A DNA stretch of 64,000 nt from Sphingobium sp. HWE2-09 (GTDB lineage Bacteria > Pseudomonadota > Alphaproteobacteria > Sphingomonadales > Sphingomonadaceae). The notes beneath the pieces are model-generated. The model did not search any database. It was not told where the DNA came from and saw nothing but the letters and a program-made list of their open reading frames with translations. Below, in pieces: positions 26,138 through 35,821 of the stretch. The position numbers and the translations under genes were made by a program. The stretch is from NCBI RefSeq assembly GCF_035989265.1, contig NZ_JAYKZX010000003.1, positions 2,480,001-2,544,000 on the forward strand, read 5' to 3'. Every line of letters begins with the position of its first letter. Positions within the stretch are counted from its first letter, which is position 1.

Positions 26138-26956
26138 ATGATCCTGGTGTGCCCCAATTGCGCAACGCGCTATGTCGTACCGGACAGTGCGGTTGGCACG
26201 AGCGGCCGCCAAGTCCGTTGCGCCGCCTGCAAACATAGCTGGTTCCAGGAACCCCCGGTCCTGCCGGAACGCGAGGCGGCGGCCCCGCCTATCGTGCCAC
26301 CCGTAACGCCACCACCCGCGCCCGCGCCTCCGCCGCCGCCTGTGGTCGAGACGCCGCCGGTCGTCGACCCCGATATGGCCGCTGTGGCCCCGGCTGTCGT
26401 AGAAGAGGCGCCTACCCCGCAAGCGCCGCCGATCGCGGCTCCGGCGGATAACAGGTTCGACGATATCTATGCCGGTGCGCCGACCGCCCCGGCGGAAGAA
26501 AGCCAGTTCGCGCCCGTTCCGCCGTTCAAGGCGCGGCGCAATCCGCTCAAGCTTTGGACCTATGCCGCTATCGGCTTCTGCCTGCTTGTCGCCATCGCAG
26601 GCGGGGCGTTCACCTATTTCGGCCCACCGGCCTGGATGGTGTCGATGGGCCTGGTCGGCGAGGAAGGCGACCCCGACCTGCTCTTCTACCTGTCCAAGCC
26701 AGCCGAGCGGCGCAAGCTGCCGACTGGGGAGGAATATTTCGCCTTCGGCGCGCGGATCGTGAACAGCGGCACGCAGGCTTTGCCGGTGCCGCCGGTGTTG
26801 GTGCAACTGCGCGACCGGCAGAACCGGCTGGTGTTCAGCTGGACGACCAAGGCGGACAAGACGCGGCTAAAACCGGGCGAAGAAGCATCGATCAACGAAA
26901 GCCGGATCGACATTCCCAAAAATGCCGAGAATCTATCGCTGACCTTCGTCCAATAG
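26138..26956 (+). CDS. Zinc-ribbon (MJ0042-type) single-pass membrane protein
   Basis: A 272-aa protein starting with an MJ0042-type zinc ribbon: [12 protein letters not shown] followed by RCAACKHSW (two CxxC pairs). Then comes a long Pro/Ala/Val-rich linker (about residues 45-130), one membrane segment ([20 protein letters not shown], about 145-165) and a periplasmic DUF3426-like domain with [26 protein letters not shown]. Such proteins are common in sphingomonads; function is unknown. It is divergent from ftsE. Confidence 0.8.
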   Translation: MILVCPNCATRYVVPDSAVGTSGRQVRCAACKHSWFQEPPVLPEREAAAPPIVPPVTPPPAPAPPPPPVVETPPVVDPDMAAVAPAVVEEAPTPQAPPIAAPADNRFDDIYAGAPTAPAEESQFAPVPPFKARRNPLKLWTYAAIGFCLLVAIAGGAFTYFGPPAWMVSMGLVGEEGDPDLLFYLSKPAERRKLPTGEEYFAFGARIVNSGTQALPVPPVLVQLRDRQNRLVFSWTTKADKTRLKPGEEASINESRIDIPKNAENLSLTFVQ

Positions 26957-27027
26957 GGCGGCGTAGCGCGCGTTTGTCGACTTCGCTCGAAACGAACGAG
27001 GGTGAGTCCCCCGTTCAATAGCGACCG

Positions 27028-27933
27028 TCAGGGATAGCTGACCGTCTTTGGCCGCCCTTGGGGGATCGGGATAAATTCCTGATCGTCGCCGGGGATGAGG
27101 GGGAAGCGCATCGCGTCCCAATCCTCGCGCGCCTGCATCAGGCGATCGGGCCGTGACGACACGAAGTTCCACCAGACGTGGCGGGGACTGGTGAAGGCCT
27201 CCCCGCCGCACAACACGACCCGGCCGCCATCGACGCTCGACAGCGTCGCGGACGTGCCGGGGCGCAGGACGTAGAGGGTCTGGGGTGTGAGCATCAGGCC
27301 GTCGAGCATGGCATCACCGCCCGAGACATAGATGGCGCGCTCGTCGGCAGACGGATCGATGGCGATGCGGCCGCCGGGCGTCAGCTGGATATCGGCATAG
27401 ATGGTTTGGGCATAGGTAGTGACGGGCGAGGTTTCGCCCCAAAGCGACCCCATGATGACGCGGGCGCGCACGCGTCCATCGTCGATCACCGGCATGCCGC
27501 CTTCACCCACATGCTCGAAGGCGGGGTCCATTTCCTCGAACCGGTCGGGCAGAGCGAGCCAGGTCTGGATGGCGGAGAGCTTCGACACCTTGGCACGGTC
27601 TTCATCGGGCGAGCGTTCGGAATGGACGATGCCCTTGCCTGCGGTCATCAGGTTGACCGCGCCAGCCTCGATCAATTGTTCCGTACCCAGCGAATCGCGG
27701 TGGAGGAACGCGCCCTCATACATATAGGTGACAGTGGCGAGGTTGATGTGCGGGTGCGGGCGCACGTCGATGCCCTGTCCCGCGCCGATCTTGGCCGGTC
27801 CGGCCTGATCGAAGAAGATGAAGGGGCCGACCATGGTGCGGCGCTTGACCGGCAACGAGCGATGCACCTTGAAATCACCCAGGTCGTGGGTCGTGGGGGT
27901 GATGGTCTGAAGGATGAGGTCGTCTGTAGTCAT
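27028..27933 (-). CDS. Pirin family protein
   Basis: A 301-aa bicupin of the pirin family. The N-terminal cupin holds the metal-binding set: RPHPHINLATVTYMYEG (two His), HRDSLG and GKGIVHSERSPDE. The C-terminal cupin includes GETSPV and FVSSRPDRLMQAREDW. Bacterial pirins include quercetin dioxygenases and proteins that modulate metabolism, so the role cannot be fixed. The start overlaps the upstream GST gene by 4 bp, suggesting a two-gene stress or detoxification unit. Confidence 0.88.
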   Translation of the reverse strand: MTTDDLILQTITPTTHDLGDFKVHRSLPVKRRTMVGPFIFFDQAGPAKIGAGQGIDVRPHPHINLATVTYMYEGAFLHRDSLGTEQLIEAGAVNLMTAGKGIVHSERSPDEDRAKVSKLSAIQTWLALPDRFEEMDPAFEHVGEGGMPVIDDGRVRARVIMGSLWGETSPVTTYAQTIYADIQLTPGGRIAIDPSADERAIYVSGGDAMLDGLMLTPQTLYVLRPGTSATLSSVDGGRVVLCGGEAFTSPRHVWWNFVSSRPDRLMQAREDWDAMRFPLIPGDDQEFIPIPQGRPKTVSYP

Positions 27934-28637
27934 GGGGCGTCCAATTCGGGATAGTGGCGGAAGACGTCATCCTGATTGAAGGGGAGCCGCCGGTCGCTGG
28001 CGAGATAATCCTGCAATTCGGGCAAAGCTGCAACCCTGTCATGCAGAGCAACGACCGCCGGATATTGCCCCGCCAGCGTCGCCATGCGCCGGGGGAAGGC
28101 GTAGCGCAGCCCTTCGACCAGATGGAAGAGCGAAAGGTCGGCATAGCTCCAGGGGGCGCCTGCGAACCAGTCACCCCGTTCGGCTATCAAGGCGCGCTCG
28201 AAATAGCCGAGATATTTGGGGATACGCTCCGTGCGGAATTCCGTCGCGCGGCGCAGGGCTTCGGCCTTCTGATCCTCATAATAAAGACCGACGCCGATCG
28301 GGTGATGCACGTCATGCGCTTCGGCCACCACATCCATGATCGTCAGTTGCAGCTGGGCCAGCCAGTAGCGGCTCTTCATCCCCGACGGGCCGCATTGATG
28401 CCGTTCGGCTAGGTAGAAGAGGATGTTGGCGGTCTGGGCGACGGTCGACCCGTCGATCGACAGATAGGGCGGCGCGAAGGCGGGGCCGCCCGCATGATCG
28501 GCCATATCGGCGAGCATGGCGTCCGCACCCTTTTCCCGCGCGCGATCTGCATAGGGGATGCCGCAGGCTTCCAGCATCAGGCGGACGAATTCGCCGCGTC
28601 CCGGGATAGTGGGCCAATACCAGAAGTCATAGGCCAT
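27930..28637 (-). CDS. Glutathione S-transferase family protein
   Basis: A 235-aa GST. The N-terminal thioredoxin-like half has YWPTIPGRGEFVRLMLEACGIPY with an active-site Tyr/Ser region, and LSIDGSTVAQTANILFYLAERH with the glutathione-binding Gln-Thr. The C-terminal helical half has APWSYADLSLFHLVEGLRYAF, the usual N-capping box. It most resembles the class with the substrate-binding first helix GRGEFVR, but the substrate is unknown. Co-translated with the pirin gene. Confidence 0.87.
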   Translation of the reverse strand: MAYDFWYWPTIPGRGEFVRLMLEACGIPYADRAREKGADAMLADMADHAGGPAFAPPYLSIDGSTVAQTANILFYLAERHQCGPSGMKSRYWLAQLQLTIMDVVAEAHDVHHPIGVGLYYEDQKAEALRRATEFRTERIPKYLGYFERALIAERGDWFAGAPWSYADLSLFHLVEGLRYAFPRRMATLAGQYPAVVALHDRVAALPELQDYLASDRRLPFNQDDVFRHYPELDAP

Positions 28638-28693
28638 CAGCGAGCGTCCTTTCTTGCGATAAGGACAGAAACGCCCCGTTGGCGCTTAAAGTC

Positions 28694-28981
28694 TCATGCC
28701 TCGCCGGGCGCGCGGGCCTTGATCGCGAGGGCGTGGACCTTTTCCGCCAGCAGATCGGAGAGCGCTGCATTGACGAGGCGCTGGCGGGCGACGCGGGTCT
28801 GGCCGGTGAACAGCGGCGAGACGATATCCACCGCGAAATGGCTTTCGCCCGATCCGTCATGCCCGGCATGGCCGCGATGCTTTTCGCTGTCGTCGATGAC
28901 GGCGAGATGGTCGGGCGACAGGGCAGCGCGCAGGCGGGCTTCGATTTCGGTGGCAACGGGGCCTTTGAGGTCTGTGATCAT
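28694..28981 (-). CDS. bolA: BolA family protein
   Basis: A 95-aa BolA/IbaG-like protein; such proteins pair with monothiol glutaredoxins in Fe-S or iron handling. The domain is visible as LSPDHLAVIDDSEKHRGH, then ESHFAVDIVSPLFTGQTRVARQRLVNAALSDLL with the conserved F-x-G-x-x-x-x-x-R core and a C-terminal VHALAIKARAP. The histidines in HRGHAGHDG are typical metal ligands. The ATG at 28981 gives normal family length; it is divergent from the J-domain gene. Confidence 0.9.
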   Translation of the reverse strand: MITDLKGPVATEIEARLRAALSPDHLAVIDDSEKHRGHAGHDGSGESHFAVDIVSPLFTGQTRVARQRLVNAALSDLLAEKVHALAIKARAPGEA

Positions 28982-29026
28982 CTTTCCTATATAGGCTGCT
29001 TTGCCAGCCATATCATCAGGACAATC

Positions 29027-29647
29027 TTGAGCAGCGACCCTTTTTCGACACGCCGTTTCAACCGTTTCCATGGCCGGGTGGAAGGCGATCGCCCCTGCGC
29101 CGCGCCTGGATGCCCGGAGCCGGGCGAGTTCCGCGCGCCGCCAGCGGAAGGCAGCGCCCGGCCGGGCGACGAAGGGCCACGCTGGCGCTGGTTCTGCCTG
29201 GAGCATGTCAAGGCGTTCAACCAGGGCTATAATTTCTTCACCGGCATGACCCCGGACGAGATCGCCGCGGCGCAGCGCCCCTATGCCGGATGGGAGCGGG
29301 AGACGCGCGCCTTTTCCGCCAATGCGCATAGCCCGTCGCCCAAATGGGCCGATTTCGTCGATCCGCTCGATGCGATCGGGGCGAAGTTCAAGGAGCGCAT
29401 GGCCAAGGCGCGGGCGGATGCGCAGGTGCGGCAGGACGGCAAATTCCTGTCGGGCGAGGATCGAAAGGCTTTGTCGGTCATGGGGCTGGACATCGACGCC
29501 GATCGCAAGGGACTGCGCACCCGATACACGCAATTGCTGCGCCGCTATCATCCCGACCATAATGGCGGCGATCGCAGCCATGAAGGGGCTTTGCAGGCGG
29601 TGATCGAGGCCTATGGGCATTTGAAGAAGGCGGCCGTGTTCGCCTGA
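29027..29647 (+). CDS. J-domain (DnaJ-like) protein
   Basis: A 206-aa protein with a C-terminal J-domain (about residues 150-206): LRTRYTQLLRRYHPDHNGGD with the HPD motif that stimulates Hsp70 ATPase. The N-terminal part is specific to this group, with cysteines in CAAPGCPEPGEF and FCLEHVKAFNQGYNFF that look like a small metal-binding element. No ATG exists in the right place; TTG at 29027 after CAGGA is the likely start. An Hsp70-like gene follows 210 bp downstream on the same strand. Confidence 0.82.
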   Translation: MSSDPFSTRRFNRFHGRVEGDRPCAAPGCPEPGEFRAPPAEGSARPGDEGPRWRWFCLEHVKAFNQGYNFFTGMTPDEIAAAQRPYAGWERETRAFSANAHSPSPKWADFVDPLDAIGAKFKERMAKARADAQVRQDGKFLSGEDRKALSVMGLDIDADRKGLRTRYTQLLRRYHPDHNGGDRSHEGALQAVIEAYGHLKKAAVFA

Positions 29648-29861
29648 ACCACCCGGCTTAACTTCGCACTTTTCCCGCATATTTTGACATTTACATGCGG
29701 CAATAGGAAATTTCGTTGCGTTGACGGACCGGGGCGGATGGGATGCCGCCAAACGGATTTCATCCTGGCGGATTGGCGCACTGTAGGACAGCGCCGCCCT
29801 TGCCCCGGCAGGACGGGACTGTCATAGCGCGCGGCCGTCAAATTCCCCTGGAGACTTGTTC

Positions 29862-31154
29862 ATGCAGCCGATGCCGCGCGCACTAGGCCTTGATTTCGGC
29901 ACGACCAACAGCGTCGCCGCGCTGGCGAACGGGGGCGAATCGCGGCTGGTGGAATTTGCGGGCAAGCAGGCGACGGGCGATGTCTTTCGGTCCGCCCTGT
30001 GCTTCTGGCATGACGAGGCGGTGAAGGGCGGCATGGCGCACGAAGCGGGGCCATGGGCGATCGCGGAATATATGGACTATCCCGAGGACAGCCGGTTCCT
30101 GCAATCCTTCAAGTCGGTGGCCGCCAGCCCGATCTTCGAAACGGCCAATGTGTTCGAGAAAAGGTTCCGGTTCGAGGAGCTGGGCCAGATGTTCCTCAAA
30201 CGCATGATCGCCCATGCAGGCGGCGCGCTGGACCAGCGGCCCGAGCGGATCATCGTCGGGCGGCCGGTGGAATATGCCGGATCGCGGCCGGACGAGGCGC
30301 TGGCGCGCAAACGCTATGATGCGATGTTCGACGGGTTCGGGACGCAGGTCCATTATGTCTATGAGCCGCTGGGCGCGGCGTTCAGCTATGCCAGCCGCAT
30401 CGACCATGCCGCCACCATTTTGGTCGCGGATTTCGGTGGCGGCACCAGCGACTTTTCGCTGGTCCGGGTGGAGGCGCCGGGCGCGACGCGGCGGTGCGTG
30501 CCGCTGGGGTCCACCGGCATCGGCCTGGCCGGCGACCGGTTCGATTACCGCATCCTGGACAATCTGGTGCTGCCGATGCTGGGCAAGGGCGGCGTATATC
30601 AGAGCTTCGGCAAATCGCTGGAAATACCGCGCAGCTATTTCGCGGATTTCGCCGACTGGTCGCGCCTCGCGCTGATGCGCAACCGGCGGACGATGGAGGA
30701 ACTGGCGCGGTTGCAGAAGGCGGCGGATGATCCGGTGGCGATCGGCCGGATGATCACGGTGATCGAAAAGGAACTGGGCTATCCGCTCTATGACGCAGTG
30801 GGCGCGCTGAAACGCGCCCTGTCCCAGCAGGAGGCGGCGACTTTCCGCTTTGCAGGGGGCGGGCTGGAAATCGAGCAGGAGGTGTCGCGCGCCGATTTCG
30901 AACGGTGGATCGCGCCCGACATCGCCCGGATCGAGGAAACGGTGGACAAGGCACTGGCAAAGGCCAATGTCGCGCCCGACGCGATCGACCGCGTGTTCCT
31001 GACCGGCGGATCGTCGCTGATTCCCGCGATCCGGCGCATATTCCAGGCGCGCTTCGGGCAGGACCGGCTGGCGACCGGGGGCGAGTTGACCTCCATCGCT
31101 CATGGGCTGGCGCTGATCGGCGAAGAAGCCAATCTGGCCGAATGGGCCGCTTGA
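29862..31154 (+). CDS. Hsp70-like chaperone (YegD type)
   Basis: A 430-aa protein with a complete Hsp70 nucleotide-binding domain and almost no substrate-binding domain. Motifs: LGLDFGTTNSVAAL (phosphate 1), LVADFGGGTSDFS (phosphate 2) and VFLTGGSSLIPAIR (adenosine). The length and missing C-terminal half match the YegD/DnaK-like group of unknown client. ATG at 29862 has GGAGA about 8 nt upstream. The J-domain gene just upstream may encode its co-chaperone, an inference from order. Confidence 0.87.
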   Translation: MQPMPRALGLDFGTTNSVAALANGGESRLVEFAGKQATGDVFRSALCFWHDEAVKGGMAHEAGPWAIAEYMDYPEDSRFLQSFKSVAASPIFETANVFEKRFRFEELGQMFLKRMIAHAGGALDQRPERIIVGRPVEYAGSRPDEALARKRYDAMFDGFGTQVHYVYEPLGAAFSYASRIDHAATILVADFGGGTSDFSLVRVEAPGATRRCVPLGSTGIGLAGDRFDYRILDNLVLPMLGKGGVYQSFGKSLEIPRSYFADFADWSRLALMRNRRTMEELARLQKAADDPVAIGRMITVIEKELGYPLYDAVGALKRALSQQEAATFRFAGGGLEIEQEVSRADFERWIAPDIARIEETVDKALAKANVAPDAIDRVFLTGGSSLIPAIRRIFQARFGQDRLATGGELTSIAHGLALIGEEANLAEWAA

Positions 31155-31240
31155 TCACTTGCGTGCGTTACCCCATCCTATCGACACGCCCTTCATGGAT
31201 CGGTTAGGGGCTGAGTGACTCGCAGGAAGATGATGACCCG

Positions 31241-32248
31241 ATGACTGATATTTCCAACGTCCAGCCCGACACCCGCGCCGAAACGTTGTTGGAAGCGCCC
31301 GACCGCGAAGTGGACGCGCGGGACATGTTCGGCATCGACGTCGATATGAAGATCCCGGCGTTCAGCCAGGCTGACGAGCGCGTGCCCGACCTGGACCCCG
31401 CCTATGTGTTCGATCCCGACACCACGCTGGCGATCCTGGCGGGCTTTGCGTTCAACCGGCGCGTGATGGTGCAGGGCTATCACGGCACCGGCAAGTCGAG
31501 CCATATCGAACAGATCGCCGCGCGCCTGAAATGGCCGTGCATCCGCATCAACCTGGACGCGCATATCAGCCGTATCGACCTGGTCGGGCGCGACGCCATC
31601 GTGCTGCAGGACGGGCAGCAGGTGACGCAGTTCAAGGAAGGGTTGTTGCCATGGGCGTTGCAGCGCCCGGTCGCTTTGGTGTTCGACGAATATGATGCCG
31701 GGCGCCCCGACGTGATGTTCGTGATCCAGCGCGTGCTGGAAACGGACGGCAAGATGACGCTGCTTGACCAGAATCGCGTGATCCGCCCGAACCCGCATTT
31801 CCGCCTGTTCGCGACCGCCAATACGGTGGGCCTGGGCGACACGACCGGCCTGTATCACGGCACGCAGCAGATCAACCAGGGCCAGATGGACCGGTGGAAT
31901 CTGGTCGTGGCGCTGAACTATCTGCCTGCCGCGACCGAGGCGCAGGTGGTGCTGGCAAAATCGGGCGAATATGATCATGAGGGCGGCCGCAAGGAAGTCG
32001 AGAATATGATCAAGGTCGCAGACCTGACGCGGCAGGGCTTCATCAACGGCGATATTTCGACCGTGATGTCGCCGCGGACCGTGATCAGTTGGGCGCAAAA
32101 TGCGCTGATCTTCAAGAATGTCGGCTTCGCGTTCCGCCTGAGCTTCCTCAACAAATGCGACGAGGCCGAACGGGCGCTGGTCGCCGAATATTATCAGCGC
32201 GTGTTCGGCAAGGATCTGCCGGAGAGCGTGGCGAGCCGGGCGAACTGA
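31241..32248 (+). CDS. cobS: Cobaltochelatase subunit CobS (AAA+ ATPase)
   Basis: CobS (335 aa), MoxR-like AAA+ subunit that with CobT and CobN inserts cobalt into hydrogenobyrinate diamide in the aerobic B12 route. Walker A is [15 protein letters not shown], Walker [14 protein letters not shown]; sensor region is [12 protein letters not shown] and the C-terminal [14 protein letters not shown] fits. The length is normal. CobN is not in this window. CobT is 1.2 kb downstream, separated by osmC-like and phosphatase genes. Confidence 0.93.
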   Translation: MTDISNVQPDTRAETLLEAPDREVDARDMFGIDVDMKIPAFSQADERVPDLDPAYVFDPDTTLAILAGFAFNRRVMVQGYHGTGKSSHIEQIAARLKWPCIRINLDAHISRIDLVGRDAIVLQDGQQVTQFKEGLLPWALQRPVALVFDEYDAGRPDVMFVIQRVLETDGKMTLLDQNRVIRPNPHFRLFATANTVGLGDTTGLYHGTQQINQGQMDRWNLVVALNYLPAATEAQVVLAKSGEYDHEGGRKEVENMIKVADLTRQGFINGDISTVMSPRTVISWAQNALIFKNVGFAFRLSFLNKCDEAERALVAEYYQRVFGKDLPESVASRAN

Positions 32249-32282
32249 TCGTTCGCATCGGCCATTTTGGCGGGAGTTTCCC

Positions 32283-32702
32283 ATGATCGTCGTCGAACGG
32301 ATGGATGCGGACGGGACCGCGCACCGGATCAACATCCGGGGGCATGAGATCGTCGCGGATATGTCCGCGCCCGACGGCGATGACGCCGGGCCGGACCCGC
32401 ACGACCTGTATGACGCGGCGCTGGGCGCGTGCAAGGCGATGACGATGCTCTGGTATGCGCAGCGCAACGCCATTCCGGTGGAGGACATCCATGTCGGCGT
32501 GGTTCGCGATGCGAGCCAGGAGCGCAAGGGCGTCTACAAGCTGACCACCCGCATCGCGCTGACCGGACCACTGAGCGACGAGCAGCATGACCGGCTGATC
32601 GCGGTTGCCGCCAAATGCCCGGTCCACAAGCTGATGAGCGAAGTCGAGACGCAGATCGAGACGATCGCGGTACCGCGCGTCGGCGAGGCGGAGCGGCCAT
32701 GA
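32283..32702 (+). CDS. OsmC family protein
   Basis: A 139-aa OsmC/Ohr-fold protein, usually a thiol-dependent peroxidase for organic hydroperoxides. The two redox cysteines are visible, one in ALGACKAMTMLWYAQ and one in AAKCPVHKLMSEVE, with GPLSDEQHDRLIAVA between. It lies 34 bp after cobS and its stop overlaps the next start (ATGA). Its place between cobS and cobT is unexplained. Confidence 0.87.
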   Translation: MIVVERMDADGTAHRINIRGHEIVADMSAPDGDDAGPDPHDLYDAALGACKAMTMLWYAQRNAIPVEDIHVGVVRDASQERKGVYKLTTRIALTGPLSDEQHDRLIAVAAKCPVHKLMSEVETQIETIAVPRVGEAERP

Positions 32703-33493
32703 GCGTCGCGACACTGGACGAGGGGGTTGCGGAGCGGGGTATGCCGCCGCTGGAGGGCGCGTTCAACCTGCGTGATTTTGGCGGGCATGTGACCATGGAC
32801 GGGCGGCGGGTGCGGCGCGGGATGTTGTACCGGTCGGGCACGATGGCGCTGCTGACAGATGCGGACGCCGCGCATATGCGATCGCTCGGCATCCGGTCGA
32901 TCTGCGATTTTCGCCGGGACCATGAGCGGACCGCTGAACCCACAGGCTGGCACGGCCCGGAGACGGACTATGTCTGCCGCGACTATGCGGAGACGAGCGG
33001 CATATTGAGCGCGTTAATCCGCAGCCCGGCATCCACGGCGGCGGACATGCGCGATGCGATCATCACCGTCTATCGCACCATCGCAATGAACCACGCGGAG
33101 TCCTATCGCGCGATGTTCGCACAGATCCTGGCCGGACGGGTGCCGATCCTGATCAACTGCGCGGCGGGCAAGGACCGGACGGGCGTTGGCGCGATGCTAA
33201 TCCTGGCCGCGATCGGCGTACCCTATCAAACGATCGTCGATGAGTATCTGCTGACCAACAGCCAGGCCGACTGGGAGCGATTGCTGGCGCGGGACGATAG
33301 CCCATTGGCCCGGGCGCGGCGGACGATGGGGGACGCCATCACCCCGTTGCTGCGCGCCGATACCGCCTATCTCGACAGCCTGATGGCGGAACTGGACGCC
33401 CGCTATGGCGGCGTCGATGGCTATCTGGACACGGTGCTGGGCGTCGATGCGTCGGCGCGGGCGGCCCTGTGCGAGGCATTGCTGGAATCATGA
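32699..33493 (+). CDS. Tyrosine/dual-specificity protein phosphatase
   Basis: A 264-aa member of the Tyr_phosphatase3 (LipA/Siw14-like) family. Family blocks: [25 protein letters not shown] at the N-terminus, [18 protein letters not shown] with the acid region, and the P-loop [16 protein letters not shown]. The P-loop keeps the catalytic Cys and Arg but has Asn where His is usual. The ATG at 32699 overlaps the osmC-like stop; its stop overlaps the cobT start. Substrates are unknown; proteins or phosphoinositides are possible. Confidence 0.85.
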   Translation: MSVATLDEGVAERGMPPLEGAFNLRDFGGHVTMDGRRVRRGMLYRSGTMALLTDADAAHMRSLGIRSICDFRRDHERTAEPTGWHGPETDYVCRDYAETSGILSALIRSPASTAADMRDAIITVYRTIAMNHAESYRAMFAQILAGRVPILINCAAGKDRTGVGAMLILAAIGVPYQTIVDEYLLTNSQADWERLLARDDSPLARARRTMGDAITPLLRADTAYLDSLMAELDARYGGVDGYLDTVLGVDASARAALCEALLES

Positions 33494-35322
33494 CGGAGCG
33501 TTCCCCCCTCGACACCTTCAAGGATGTGTTGTCCGGCGTGGCGCGGGCGATGACGCGCGACGCGGAGGTTGAGGTCGGCTTCACCGCCGACACGCCCCAT
33601 GCCGTGGGCAAGGCGATCAAGGTGCCAACGCCCAGCCGCGCGCTGCCTGCCGACCAGGTGGCGTTGGCGCGTGGTTTCGCCGATGCGTCCGCGCTCAAGC
33701 TGCGGCACCATAATGCCAAGATCCATGCGTCCTCCGCGCCGGGCGAGGCGGTGGCGCGCGCGGTGTTCGATGCGGTCGAGCAGGCGCGGGTCGAGGCGAT
33801 CGGATCGCGGACGATGGCGGGCGTGCGCGCCAACCTTAACCATGCGCTGGACCTGCGGCTGAAATCGGATGCGATCCGCCGGGCGCGGTCGGCTGATGAG
33901 GTGCCCTTGTCCACGGCGCTGGCGCTGAAGGTGCGCGAGCGGCTGACCGGCCAGCCGATCCCCAAGGATGTCGCGGCGGGCGTGGCGATGGTCGACCAGT
34001 GGATCGAGGACAAGGCGGGCGGCGATCTGGATGCGCTGACCATGGCGATCGATGATCAGCGCGCATTTCAGCGGCTGACCACCGCGATGCTGGAGCATCT
34101 GCAGTTGATCGACGCCGATGTGCCGCCCAATACGGACGAACCGGAATTGCAGGACGAAAGCGAGGACGAGGAAGACCAGCAGGAGGAAGGCGACAGCGGC
34201 GAGGACGAGTCCGGCGACAGCGATGTCAATGCCGAGGCGCGCGCCGAGGACCAGGGCGGGGACACCGAAGAGGGCGAGACCGACTATAGTGACGAGTTCG
34301 ACGCCGACAGCGATGCGGGCGCGGACGATATGGGCGAAGAAGGCATGATGCCGGTGCGGCCCAACCGGCCGATGTCCGACCTGCCGCCGGGCTTCGACTA
34401 TAAGGCCTATACGCTGAAATTCGACGAGGTCGTCAGCCCGGAAGAGCTGTGCGACGAGGATGAGCTGGTGCGGTTGCGCGGCTTTCTGGACCAGCAACTC
34501 GTCAGTTTGCAGGGGGCCGTCACCAAGCTGGCGAACCGGTTGCAGCGGCGGTTGATGGCGCAGCAGTCACGGTCCTGGGATTTCGACCAGGAAGAAGGAA
34601 TGCTGGACGCCGCGCGGCTGGCGCGGATCGTGATCGATTCGACCCATTCGCTATCCTACAAGATCGAGCGGGATACCGAGTTTCGCGATACGGTGGTGAC
34701 GCTGCTGATCGACAATTCAGGCTCGATGCGCGGGCGGCCGATCAGCATCGCGGCGATCAGCGCCGACATCATGGCGCGCACGCTGGAACGGTGCGGGGTC
34801 AAGACCGAGATATTGGGCTTTACCACGCGGGCGTGGAAGGGCGGACAAAGCCGGGAGGAATGGCTGGCCGCGGGGCGTCCGCCGATGCCGGGGCGTTTGA
34901 ATGACCTGCGCCATATCATCTACAAGAAAGCCGACGATCCGTGGCGGCGGGCGCGCAAGAATCTGGGCCTGATGATGCGCGAAGGGCTGCTTAAGGAAAA
35001 TATCGACGGCGAGGCGCTATTGTGGGCGCATAGTCGGCTGATCGCGCGGCAGGAGGAACGCCGCATATTGATGGTGATTTCCGATGGCGCGCCGGTGGAC
35101 GATTCGACCCTGTCGGTGAACAGCGGCACCTATCTGGAGCGGCATCTGCGGCAGGTGATCGACTGGATCGAGAACCGCTCGCCGGTGCAACTGGTGGCGA
35201 TCGGCATCGGGCATGACGTGACGCGCTATTATAGGCGTGCAGTGACGATCATGGATGCCGAGCAATTGGGGGGACGATGGTCGAGCAGCTGGCCGGGCTG
35301 TTCGATGAAGACTGAGCGATGA
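33490..35322 (+). CDS. cobT: Cobaltochelatase subunit CobT, 3' end frameshifted
   Basis: CobT (610 codons as read) is the VWA-domain partner of CobS in cobalt insertion. The N-terminal half ends in a long acidic linker ([17 protein letters not shown], about residues 220-275), and the C-terminal VWA domain holds the MIDAS start [14 protein letters not shown] and [13 protein letters not shown]. The last 15 residues ([15 protein letters not shown]) do not fit. If the six-G run at 35268-35273 had seven, the end would read [16 protein letters not shown] with a stop at 35313-35315, as in other CobT proteins. Confidence 0.9.
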   Translation: MTERSPLDTFKDVLSGVARAMTRDAEVEVGFTADTPHAVGKAIKVPTPSRALPADQVALARGFADASALKLRHHNAKIHASSAPGEAVARAVFDAVEQARVEAIGSRTMAGVRANLNHALDLRLKSDAIRRARSADEVPLSTALALKVRERLTGQPIPKDVAAGVAMVDQWIEDKAGGDLDALTMAIDDQRAFQRLTTAMLEHLQLIDADVPPNTDEPELQDESEDEEDQQEEGDSGEDESGDSDVNAEARAEDQGGDTEEGETDYSDEFDADSDAGADDMGEEGMMPVRPNRPMSDLPPGFDYKAYTLKFDEVVSPEELCDEDELVRLRGFLDQQLVSLQGAVTKLANRLQRRLMAQQSRSWDFDQEEGMLDAARLARIVIDSTHSLSYKIERDTEFRDTVVTLLIDNSGSMRGRPISIAAISADIMARTLERCGVKTEILGFTTRAWKGGQSREEWLAAGRPPMPGRLNDLRHIIYKKADDPWRRARKNLGLMMREGLLKENIDGEALLWAHSRLIARQEERRILMVISDGAPVDDSTLSVNSGTYLERHLRQVIDWIENRSPVQLVAIGIGHDVTRYYRRAVTIMDAEQLGGRWSSSWPGCSMKTER

Positions 35323-35788
35323 GCGTCGCCTTTCGTCGTGAGAGCGACGACGAGCATATGGAGCCGAAGTTCGAGCTGCCGATCCCGCCCGGTCCCAATT
35401 GGGTGACGGCGCGGGGGTTGCGGCTGGTGCGGGAGCAGGTTGCCGCGCTGGAGGGCGTCGATAGCGGCGCGATGGAAGAAGAGTCGGCCAAGAAGCATAA
35501 GCGGGTGTTGCGCTATTGGCGGACCCGGCTGGCGACGGCGCAGTTGCAGCCGGTGGCGGAGGGCGACGCGGTCGCGTTCGGGACGCAGGTGACCTATCGG
35601 CTGAACGGCCAGGAAAAGACGGTGGCGCTGGTCGGCGACGATGAGGCCGATCCCAATGAAGGGCGGATCAGCTTTTCCTCCCCCTCGCCCGCGCGATGAT
35701 GGATGCGGCGGTCGGCGAGAAGGTCGATTTCGCGGGGAAGAACGAGGCGGTGGAAATCTTGGCGATCGCGGTGGTTGGCGAAGCGTAG
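35319..35788 (+). pseudogene. GreA/GreB-family transcription elongation factor, frameshifted
   Basis: The ORF 35319-35699 (126 aa) matches the Gre family: MEPKFELPIPPGPNWVTARG, an N-terminal helical part with RVLRYWRTRLATAQL, and a C-terminal VAFGTQVTYRLNGQEKTVALVGDDEADP. It then stops in a short odd tail (SSPSPAR). Adding one C to the run of five in TCCTCCCCCTCG (about 35681-35685) restores SSPLARAMMDAAVGE...VEILAI and a stop at 35786, giving 156 aa. Gre factors rescue backtracked RNA polymerase. Read as one gene with a one-base deletion or a sequencing error. Confidence 0.78.
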
Positions 35789-35821
35789 CGCTTTGCTTTC
35801 TCTGCACGACATCTTTTTTTG

